In this document: in pieces, positions 31,920 through 41,253 of the stretch
Layout of the letters: each line of letters starts with the position of its first letter
How positions within the stretch are numbered: the first letter of the stretch is position 1
From: Dactylis glomerata
Taxonomy: Eukaryota > Streptophyta > Magnoliopsida > Poales > Poaceae
Direction: 5' to 3'
DNA length: 64,000 nt
Assembly (NCBI GenBank): GCA_007115705.1
Contig: QXEO01002091.1
Location: 682,001 to 746,000, forward strand
The notes under the pieces: model-generated
What the model was told of the DNA's origin: nothing
The model's database searches: none
The model's input: only the letters and a program-made list of their open reading frames with translations
Position numbers and translations under genes: made by a program

Positions 31920-33728
31920 TCACTCCGGAAACTGTGTGCCTAGAAGCTCCCGATCCTGATTAGGCTTGTCCTCCCAGTAGAGTTCCAGCATACGATTAAT
32001 GAAACCAAGCACGACAGCAGAACCGAAAACCTTGTATGATAAAGTAAGAAACCTTTTCCCAACTTCTTCTTGTTTCTGAATTACTTGGCTTCAGAAATGA
32101 ATAAAAGAACATAGGGTAGTGTTATATTCAACATTCGAGACTAAAAGAAGGTATACCTAATCAAGTGCATGCCAATCAATCAAACTGTCATGCATGCAAA
32201 CTGAATCAGAAGAGAATATTTTGCAACCCCCTTTTTACCTGATGGCTTCTACAGTTTTATCAGCATGTCCACCTAACAAATCTGCATTGGACCGCAGATC
32301 CACAGCTTTTAGAGATTCGATGTCGTTTTTGGCAAGAAAAGCCTTTTCGATTTCAGACTGCAAATTTAAGTGACACAACATGAAGCTGAGATGGTAATCT
32401 TAAGTGCAAACTAGCTACCAAAATTACATGCTAACAAAGATACAACCATAAATCTTAAAATGACACAGTATGAGGCTGAGATGGTAATCTTAAGTGCAAA
32501 CTAGCTACCAAAATTACATGCTAACAGAGATATCTCTATAAGTATTAAAGTGACACAGCATGAGGCTGAGATAGCAATCTTAACTGCAAACTAGCCACCA
32601 AAATTACGTTCAGACAGAGATGCATCCATAAATCTTAAAGCAACATAAATGAGGCTGACATGGCAAATAATAATTGCAAACTAGCTACCAAAAAGTACAT
32701 ACTAAAAGAGATAAATCCATAAATCCTAAAGTGACACAGCATGAGGCTGAGATGGTAATCTCAAGTGCAGACTAGGTACCAAAATTGCATGCTAACAGAG
32801 ATACATCTATAAATATTAAAGTAAGACAACATGAGGCTGAGATGGCAATCCTAATGCAAACTAGCTACCAAATTACATGCTTACAGAGATATATCCATAA
32901 ATCCTAAAGTGACACAGCTTGAGGCTGAGAAGGTAATCTCAAGTGCAAACTAGGTACCAAAATTGCATGCCAACAGAGATACATCTATAAATATTGAAGG
33001 ATGAGGCCGGGATGGCAATCTTAACTGCAAACTATCTTACCAAAATTACATGCAAACATAGACACATCTATAAATATTAAAGTAAGACAACATGAGGCTG
33101 AGATGGCAATCCTAATGCAAACTAGCTACCAAAATTACATGCTAACAGAGATACATCTAAATCTTCAGGAGACACGAAACGAGGCTGGCCTCAATCATGA
33201 CGCCAATTAGGTGAATCCAGGCTAGCTCCAACACCCAAGACAAACACAATGCACCAAACTGGCTAGTTCAACGAGTTACGTTCATACTATTTTGTTGAAT
33301 TAAATCCAACAATTCTAGCATTATGGAACAATTTTCCCCACAAAATCATAGTAAAAAGAGCTAGAACCTAACTTGCTGGAGTAAGAAGTAATACAAGTTT
33401 TATTTTCTCAGCACAGACCTTGTATAAAGGCAGAAGGAGAAAAGTTTTCTGACAATACTAATGGTTGTAAAACTAGAACGATAATTAATAGCCATCAAAA
33501 TAGGATATTTAGTAAAATTAATAAATAAACAACTCGCATGTGCATTCAATTGCAACAATGTAAAAGAAGCTGAGAAGGTAAGTCCATGATCGACCATACC
33601 TTACTGGAGGAGGAGAAAGTGGCCCGAGAACCGGACGCCGCCGAAACGCGAGGAACCGACGGGAGCCGGGCAGAGGCAGCGGCGGCAGCAGGGATCCGCA
33701 TCTTCGCGGCCAGGTTGCGTAGCGCCAT
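31920..33728 (-). CDS. Small gene B: putative mitochondrial-targeted single-span protein, 138 residues, three exons
   Basis: Exons 33728-33600 (129 nt), 32357-32239 (119 nt) and 32088-31920 (169 nt) join in phase with good splice sites (AAG|GTATGG, TTTGCAG|TCTG, CAG|GTAAAA, CTGAAG|CCAA) to give 138 codons and TGA with no internal stop. Exon 1 (MALRNLAAKMRIPAAAAA..., SGSRATFSSSSK) has mitochondrial-presequence character. Exon 2 is helical and charged (SEIEKAFLAKNDIESLKAV). Exon 3 has a coil (QVIQKQEEVGKRFLTLSYK), a hydrophobic stretch that could span a membrane (VFGSAVVLGFINRML) and an acidic tail (ELYWEDKPNQDRELLG). I do not recognise the family. Exon 1 and its upstream DNA are duplicated in gene A. 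The intact frame suggests a real gene; expression is inferred. Confidence 0.6.
32374..33175. repeat. Intronic tandem array, unit roughly 85-105 bp (copy B)
   Basis: Eight or so degenerate units with the same core blocks as 15592-16090. The array is longer here; the left two or three units have no counterpart in copy A. Confidence 0.85.
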
Positions 33729-33849
33729 GGTTTGCCGCCCGGGAAGGAGGGGGGCGACTGGCGAGGCCGCGTTCTAGGGTTTGGGGATTGGGCTTCTCTT
33801 CTCTCTGGAGGGTGGACTTCCGCTCGGCTCTCGTCTTCCAGTCGGGGGC

Positions 33850-34350
33850 TCGGTAGCTCCTCGACACCGCTTATTGCGGCGCTACGCGCTCGCGCCGCCT
33901 ACAGGGCATCATATATGGGCCGGCCCATTAGACGTCATCCTTGCCTTTTTTTTCTGTCACTGTTTCTGCGGTACCTACATTCCTACTACTTCTAAAAAAA
34001 GGTACTACGTCCATACTGAATGTTTGAACAAAATTTATATTGTGTACAAATTCGAAATTCGAATAATTTTCAAATTCGAAATATGAACAAATTCAGAAAT
34101 CACAAAAAATCAAATTATAACAAAAATATCGTAATCTGTTCACGTTTAAAAAATAAAAGAAACAAAAAAGAAATTGAAAAAGGAAATAAAAAAGAAATTG
34201 AAAAAAGAAGAAATCAGACCACGTTTGCTTTAAAAATCGGAGTATGGGCCTAGCCCATAGTCCGAATATTAAGGCGAAACGTACTGTGTATAGGGGTGCG
34301 TGGCCCGACGGCGAAGGGCTGCAAGGAGCGGCATATAGGATTTCGCGACT
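33850..34350. other. Sequence present only in copy B, 5' flank of gene B
   Basis: Between the exon 1 flank and the Tourist MITE, copy B has about 500 bp absent from copy A, while copy A has about 85 different bp. It includes an AT-rich, Lys-codon-like stretch (34080-34200). No TE ends are found. Confidence 0.5.
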
Positions 34351-34352
34351 TA

Positions 34353-34630
34353 GGGCTTGTTTATTTCTCCGATATTTACCCTAAAAGATGTGAGGATATG
34401 CGGGGATTTGGTGTTCATTCAATACTTTTTGATTCCTTTAAATACTTTTTCCCAAAAATATTCTACGAGTTTTAATTTAGCTAAAAATATACAAGTGTGG
34501 ATGAGATTTGTGGGGATATCTCGGGATTGTCCCCTCAAAACCCGGCCTAGTAAACAACCTACCGGAGAAATTTCAGGATACGAAATAATCACCTCCAATC
34601 CCCTCAAATATCCTAAAAGTAAACAAGGCC
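34353..34630. mobile_element. Tourist-like MITE (copy B)
   Basis: Same ends as 16851-17125, flanked by TTA (34350-34352 and 34631-34633). Inserted before the duplication. Confidence 0.85.
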
Positions 34631-34659
34631 TTAAATGGGCATTAGCCGCAAGTACAACA

Positions 34660-35058
34660 GACCTAGGGTTTGGTTCCTAGGGTAGGCGATTCTCGACGCG
34701 ATCTCATCCTCATCACCGGAATTTCACCGGCTTCAACTTGTGTGCGATCCCTTCCCTTTCTCCCTCCTTTCAGGTTGATCAAGGGGCTAGCTAGCCTAGC
34801 TACCCGGCCTTGTAGGTGTGGTTTTTGGGCTAGGGTTTTGTCGTTGCAATCTCGAGGAGATCGGTCTCTGCCATGGCAGAGAGTTCATGTGAGAAAGAAA
34901 GGCCAAGAACGATGTCGACATTGATGAGATGTTAAAGAATGTGAATCTGCAGGGAGAGGAGCTCAACAAGGTGGTGCTAGGAAAAGAGGAAGTCTATCGA
35001 TGACCGGCGATAAAGTGGTTGGCGGCAGGGAAGATTCGAGCGAGGAAGCCATACAGTA
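34660..35058 (+). pseudogene. LINE-type ORF1 5' fragment with leader (copy B)
   Basis: Leader and start region (ATGGCAGAGAGTTCATGTGA at 34873, which is ATC in copy A) lead into DEMLKNVNLQGEELNKVV and the TGA stop shared with copy A, then KWLAAGKIRARKPYS. It is cut at 35058 by the next element. Confidence 0.6.
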
Positions 35059-36127
35059 GCCACATGAGTTACTAGAGGCGCACCGTTTAGTCATGCGCCA
35101 CCTCTACAGGATTTTGTCATGGCCGCTGCCCCCTCCCCCCCCTCGTGGATCTTGCATTTTTTAGAAAATTGAATGAAAATTATAAAAACTTCAAATTTTG
35201 AAATCATTTAAAACGGTCATAACTTTGCATACAAAGTCGGATAAAAAAGTTTTTTATATGAAAAACATCTACACGAAAAGTTACATCCGATTTCAAATGA
35301 TCTTTGACCATTTTCAAATTTGTTAGAATCCTCAAATTCTAAAGGAAAAATATAGTTTTAAAATGTTTTAGATTATGCAGTAATAAAATTATGCCAGGGC
35401 ATCACTTACCCATGGCAAATGTTGTTCAGGTGCACCACGGGTATTAACACATCTAGACGCAAGATCAGACGGCTTACAGTGTTAGCAAAGAAACACATAA
35501 TTTATGGACTTGTAAACGGAGGCATCTGATTGGTCGAGAGGGGACTCGCATAGATCCTCTCTCTCTCATCTTCCTCTATCTATTCCTCCTCCTCTCTCTC
35601 ACCTACCTATCTTCACTCTTTCCTCAATCTCTCTCACCCAGGCTTGAAAATGCTCTAACGAGCTCCTCCTTCAACAAGCTCCTCCTTCGACGAGCTTCTC
35701 CTTTGAGGAGATCCTCCGACAATCTCTCCTCCTCCGAAGAGCTCCTCCTCCGATGATGAGATCCTCCGACAATGATGAAGACGATGATGAAGAGCTCCTC
35801 CACCGAGATCCTCCGCCAACAAGCTCCTCTAACACGCGCCTTCTTCACAACATCCTCCTCGCTGGCAAACATATGTCAGCAACCACAGCCCCTTCCTCCC
35901 CAAGCTGACCGACACGGCGGCGGCGCCTTTTTTTTGAAAATTCCCTAGTTACCCATGGCATATCGCCCCGGTGCGCCAACAGTAAGTTAACCATGGTGCA
36001 CCACTTTTCGATGCACCACGCGGTCCGCCACGACTAACTAAAAATAGTGGCCTGTTGTTGGTGGCGCAGGGGTGCGCCATGACTAAGCCAAAGTGGCGCG
36101 CCATGGCTAAGCATTTTCTTACTAGTG
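35059..36127. mobile_element. CACTA-like non-autonomous element, left end degraded
   Basis: The right end reads, on the minus strand, CACTAGTAAGAAAATGCTTA, a CACTA terminus. Subterminal GGTGCGCCA / TGGCGCGCC / TGCACCAC motifs cluster at both ends (35082-35110 and 35970-36110). The left terminus is not a clean CACTA and no 3 bp duplication is seen. There is no transposase. 35600-35870 is a low-complexity CTCCTCC-rich segment. Confidence 0.6.
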
Positions 36128-36450
36128 TCTCCAAATATGCTATAACGCACTAAATAGCGCACTATTTTCTTCTTTGGTTATGATCGCAGGCCGCTTCCCG
36201 TTACCATCATGTGTCTAGGTTCTACAAAAAGTATAGGCACTTCCACAGGCCCCTGTGGGGGTGAATGCACAAGTTGCACGTTGTAAACAAAGTGAACTCC
36301 CCAGAAAAATACATGGATGTGGAGGGAGAGCCCTCACCAGAGGTATGCGCCAAATTCTACGCTCCATCCAGCGAGGGTTTTCAGGATTACCTCATCATTG
36401 GGGACGTGCACCTTCTTCCCGTCCGACAACAGCCCGATAGTCTTCAAAGC
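36128..36450 (-). other. Host fragment left of the Sirevirus insertion, open on both strands
   Basis: Across the excised 24.8 kb insertion this joins 61275-61401. On the minus strand the join gives MGKSKFTAREMWAL, then KTIGLLSDGKKVHVP and ILKTLAGWSVEFGAYLW before a stop. The plus strand is also open over much of it. It may be internal Gypsy sequence belonging to the LTR at 61402, but no recognised gag motif is present. Confidence 0.4.
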
Positions 36451-37811
36451 TGAAAGAGCATTTCCCTAACAAATGTATTTTGGTGTTTGTTAACAACATA
36501 TGGTGAATTAACCATGCTTTTAAAGTTCTGCAGATTTTCTAGGTTGATTCAGGATCTCGCGGAGGTGCACCCCAAAAAGGAAGAAAAGATCGGAGCCCGT
36601 AGTCCAGTAGTGGGTTTAGGGCTTAGTTGTCTTGTAGGGTGCTTCGCGAAGGTGGAAGTGGTGGAGAGGGTCTCCACAAAGTGCTGTTGTTGCATCTTCT
36701 AGGGCGGAGACTCTGGCCCTGCTGGCCGGAGACTCCGGTCTAGGGGTCTCGCCTAGCAATCCTCCAAGTCGGACAAGTCAGATGCCCACCCGGAATCGGG
36801 CCGGAGACTTTGTGTCTCTGGCCGGAGACTTTGTGTCTCTGGCCGGAGACTCCGGGTCGGCAGGCTGAGGCCGGAGACTCCAGTCCCTAGGGGCCAGAGA
36901 CTCCGGTCTGTCTGGCTGGATTCTTGATTGCTAGAGTCTCGGATGATTCAGACTCCAGTCCGGAATTGGGCCAGAGACTTTTGTCTCTGGCCGGAGACTC
37001 CGGTGCTGGAGTCACTTAGGGCGGAGACTCCGGCCCTCCAAGCCGGAGACTCCGGCCCTAGTCGGCCAGCAACGGCTACATTTCGTGGAGGACTATATAA
37101 AGCCTTCTTCTACCTCTAGAAGAGGCTGCAGCTTCCACTCTCTCTTCTCCATTGTTGCTAAGCTCCAAAGCCCTAGATCTCTCTCCCTAGCCACTAGAAC
37201 TCAAAGCCATTTTGGGATTTGAGGGAGAAGACCTAGATCTACACTTCCACCAAGGCGATTTGATTTCCCCCCTCGTTTTGTTGAGGGGCTTGTAACTCTT
37301 GTGTTCATCGGATTCCTAGCCGAAAGAAGCCGTCCTCCAAGCTTAACTTTGTGTGTAAGAGCTTGGTGGGCCTATTGGGAGCCTCCAATTGAGTTGTGGA
37401 GCTCGCCCCAATACTTTGTGTAAAGGTCTCGTGCCGCCTTCAAGGGCATCGCTTAGTGGAGCGTGAACTCGCCTTTGTGGCTTGTTCACCGGAGAATAGA
37501 ATGAGCCTTTGTGGCGTTGGTGGCCTTTGTGGTACCACACCTCTCTAATGTAGACGTACTTCCCGTAACAAGGAAGGAACTATGGGAATACATCCTTGTG
37601 TCTTAGTGTCTCCATTGCGGTTACCTCTATCCTTTACTTGTACCTTTACTTATATTGTTATTACTAGCTTTCTTGTCACTTTAGGTAAATTCACTTAGTA
37701 GCACATCTAGAAAATTTACCTTCTTGTCTAGCCTTAACTTGAAAAGAAGTAAAAATTGGGTAGCTCCTATTCACCCCCCCCCCCCCTCTAGTCGCTCATA
37801 CGATCCTTTCA
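36451..37811 (+). repeat. 5' LTR of the Sirevirus-like element
   Basis: 1,361 bp, TGAAAGAGCATTTCCC...GATCCTTTCA. It contains the palindrome cluster (about 36705-37060), a TATA box at 37094 and a C run (about 37776-37788) near its end. Confidence 0.95.
37094..37102 (+). promoter_or_regulatory. TATA box, 5' LTR
   Basis: GACTATATAAAGCC, just downstream of the palindrome cluster; the same box lies at 60557 in the 3' LTR. Confidence 0.75.
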
Positions 37812-37813
37812 CT

Positions 37814-37825
37814 TGGTATCAGAGC
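37814..37825 (+). other. Primer-binding site, initiator tRNA-Met
   Basis: TGGTATCAGAGC, 2 bp after the LTR. Confidence 0.95.
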
Positions 37826-37859
37826 GTGGTCTCTAATTCGGGCTTAACCGCCTAAGAGT

Positions 37860-40647
37860 ATGGGCGATACTATGGGTGAGGATAAGGGTAAAGAAACTCC
37901 TCCCGAAGATACTCCTCCATCTATCTCTTCCTCTTCAATCTCACATGAGGAGCATTTGGCGTCCTTGGACACATTTCAAACCTCTATGAGATTGGAGATG
38001 AAGGCTATGTTTGAGGAATATTTTGGGAAGAAACCTTCCGGGCTCACCGACCCAAACACCACACTTAATGTGGATCTCTCCTTGCCTAAGGTAAAGCCAC
38101 CTAACAATGACTTCACCTCCGCCGAGAATAAAGGTGCCCCACCTAAGGAAAATGATGGTTCAGCAAAGCATGCATTCATTCCACCCCCAAACATTTACTC
38201 CCCTCCGCCGGTCCATTATCCTATGCCACACATTAACAACATGGGATCTCCTCCTAAGCTTGATTCTCACAATTTTATTAAATGGCAAGGACTAATGAAA
38301 TCTCATATTTCTAGCTCTTCTACTCATTTGTGGAGGGTCATACAAAATGGCTTTGCACCTCATGATCCTCTCAACTTGACCGGAAGGGAAGAAGTTGATA
38401 AGCAACTCAATGCCACCGCCAAGCATCTCCTTCAACAAGCCGTGCCGGATACTCATGCGGCACACATCAACAACTTGAGCACCGCCAAGGAAGTATGGGA
38501 CTATCTCACTATGCTCTTCATTGGGAATGAGAGTATTTGGTCCTCCAAGTTTGATGAGCTCAAGAGTGAAGCGAGGGATTTCATTATGCGAGATGATGAG
38601 ACTCCCGATGAGATGTACCAAAGGATCTTGGCTCTTGCAACGGCCTTGACCGGGTTTGGGTGCAAAGATAATGGTGATGACTATGTCAAGCGCATGTTCA
38701 TTACCTCCATCAACCCAAAAGAACCCATCCGGTCCGAGATAATCCGTTCAAGACCGGATTTTGGACGTATGACCTCAAATGAAGTTCTTTGCGAGTTCAC
38801 CGCCTTGACTATCTTGAAGAAGAATGCGGAAGAGACTAGATCTCGTGTTCTTGCCGGACAAGCGAGTTCACAATCTTGCTCTCAAGTCCAAGGTGGTTTA
38901 CAAGCAAGGTGAAGGAGGAGAAGAAATATATGAAGAAGAGTGTTGGTCTCCGAAAGATATCAAGTTGGCACTCAATGAACACTTGGCTATCAATGCAAGT
39001 GCTTTTTGGGATGCCAACAAGCACAAGATCAAGGGATCCAAGTTCAAGTCATCTCCAAGGAAGGGTGGTGACTCTAAAGTGAGGCATTGCTACAATTGTG
39101 TAGGAATCAAGCACTTCATTGCCGAATGTCCTTATGAGAACAAGGAGGACAATGGAGGCCAGCTCATCCCCAAGCGCCGGTCATCAAAGTTCTCCTCTTC
39201 CAAGAAGCATAGGAACAAGGACGACAAGAAGAAAGGAGAAAGATTGTTGGTGGTACATGAGGAATATGACTCCGGGACCGATGATGATGACTCCGACGAT
39301 GAAGAGAATGGAGAAATGGCTGCCATTGCTGTTGTCTCCACTCCACCTACATCCCTCTTCAACTCACAAAATTAGAATGTCATCATCACCAACCACAAGT
39401 GTCTTATGGCCAAGGCCTCGGAGATAACATCATCACCTACTCCTTCATCATCTCATTCCGATTCTACTTCTATGGATGATGTGAGTAGTCTTAAGATTAA
39501 GAAAGAACTAGTTTCTTGTGATGAATTTATTGCTAACATGAAGAGGCCAACCAAGGTATACATTGAGACACTAATGTGTCAATTAGGGTATGCCCATGAC
39601 ACTATCAAGGAGAAGGAGGAGTTGGAAAGATTAGCCGCCGATGATATTGGCTCTCTATCAATTGAGCTCGAAGAAGAGCAAAACTTGAGAGCTTCTTTAG
39701 AGGAGAAATTGTTGGGACTAGAAGAGTCTCATAATCTAAACTTGTCTAAACTCACTAAAGAACATGACCATACTCTTGCTATGGTCAAGTTGCTTAAAAG
39801 GGAGAAAGTTGAATATGACATTGGTCATAATGATTTTTGTGAGAAGTTTGAGAAGCTTGAAGAAGCCTACAAGGTTTTGGAAGGCAAATTCTCTAGCCTC
39901 ACCAAGATCCATGAGCAACTTCAAATTCAACTAACTATTGAACAATCTAAGGTCCCACCAATGCAAGTTATTGAAGTTCCTTGTTCTTCTAACCCCATAT
40001 GTGATCATAGTGATATCATTGAGGAGAACATTAGGTTGAAGGCCAAACTTGCCAAGGGCCTTGCCACTTGCATTCAAGGAGAAAAGAATCTCAATGATCT
40101 CTTGAGTAATCAATGAATGAACAAGGGTGAGGAAGGTCTCGGATTTGTTGCCGAGTCCTCTAAAAAGAGGGATCTCGGATTGGTGGCCGAGCCCTTAAAG
40201 AAAAAGAACAAGAAGAAGAAGAAGAAGAAGAAGAAGAAGAAGAAGAAGAAGAAGAAGAAGAAGAAGCCTGCTGCTGCTCCCACTCCTCATGTTCCTTTTG
40301 ACATTTGTTACACAGAGGAGGAGTGGGAGGAGTTTAAGGGAAAGGAGAAGGAGGAGAAGGTCGAAGTGACCGGAGTCTCCGGGTCCAAGGGTCTAGAGTT
40401 TCCGGCTGGTTCATCTAGCCCGGAGTCTCCGGCCCCCAAGGCCAGAGTCTCTGGCCCTACTCACAATGACTTTGCAGGAAAATATAACCCTCATTATGTT
40501 TTTCTCAGGGATTATTATGGTGATGTCTATGCTAGATATGTTGGTCCCTATGATGGTTACATTGAATATGCTATTTGGGTACCTAAGATTCTTGTGACTA
40601 ACAAAAAGGGACCCATCCAAAAATGGGGACCTAAATCCAAGAATTGA
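37860..40647 (+). pseudogene. Copia gag, with coiled coil, zinc knuckle and poly-Lys tract
   Basis: Starts at the ATG 35 bp after the primer site (MGDTMGEDKGKETPPED) and contains the UBN2/DUF4219-type gag core (FIKWQGLMKSHI, AKEVWDYLTMLFIG, SKFDELKSEARDF). A frameshift near 38870 moves it to another frame, where it has an acidic/basic linker and a CCHC knuckle CYNCVGIKHFIAEC (39088-39129). A TAG at 39373 and a TGA at 40114 interrupt that frame. Between them lies a coiled coil (about 39590-39960). After the TGA come 19 Lys codons, then a Gly/Ser/Pro linker encoded by the palindromic repeats, and HYVFLRDYYGDVYARYVG. Not translatable as one protein. The long gag with coiled coil fits Sireviruses. 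Confidence 0.85.
40210..40266 (+). repeat. (AAG)19 microsatellite inside gag
   Basis: Nineteen uninterrupted AAG units encode poly-Lys in the gag frame. Confidence 0.95.
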
Positions 40648-40649
40648 TC

Positions 40650-41253
40650 TCTTGTAGGACATTGCTTCTGGAGGAGAAAAATAGATTATTGATAGTGGTG
40701 CCACAAGCCATATGACCAGAAGCAAAAATATTGTGGAAGATCTAAGGCCAAATACTTCAAATGTCACGGTCTCATATGGTGACAAGTCATCCTCTAAGGT
40801 ACTTGGTTTCGGTAAGGTGGTGATCACTCTGGACGTGTCCCTAGTGAATGTCATGCTTGTCGAAACCATTGGTTATAATTTACTTTCTGCTCGTCAACTT
40901 GCTACTATGGGCTATGCCACATATTTTGATGTTGACATTGTGGTCGTCATGTGGAGTAAGTCTCTCAAGGTTTCCTTTGTTGGGTATGTCGAAAATGGCT
41001 TGTATGTGGTGGACTTCTCGGAGAAACCCACTACGGCCGCGATATGCCTAATTGCTAAGGCCGACGTGGGATGGCTTTGGCATCGCCGGTTAGCCCACGT
41101 CAATATGAGAGCTTTATAAAATCTCTACACCGGCGGCCACATACTCGGACTAAAGGATGTTTCTTTTGCCAAAGATCGTGTTTGTAGGGCTTGCATTGAA
41201 GGGAAGATGCATGAAACAAGCCATCCAAGCAAGACTATTATCTCTTCCAAGAG
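40650..41253 (+). pseudogene. Copia protease and integrase zinc domain, split by the LARD
   Basis: Protease active site IDSGATSHMT at 40688, directly preceded by TAG where Copia proteases have Trp. Continues NLLSARQLATMGY to the pre-integrase motif WLWHRRLAHVN at about 41070. TAA replaces an expected Gln codon at 41117; the frame then resumes with YTGGHILGLKDVSF and CRACIEGK, the Cys pair of the HHCC zinc site. The sequence breaks at 41253 (SSK) where the LARD inserted and continues at 53885. Confidence 0.85.

Larger units (their letters stand above)
32585..35058. repeat. Segmental duplication, copy B
   Basis: Partner of 15592-17556, same orientation, about 17 kb away. Homology ends at GGAAGCCATACAGTA where the CACTA-like sequence begins. 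Confidence 0.9.

Noticed and set aside
38107..40869. Minus-strand open frames across the Copia gag
   Set aside because: Shadows of the gag frame; no conserved motif on the minus strand.
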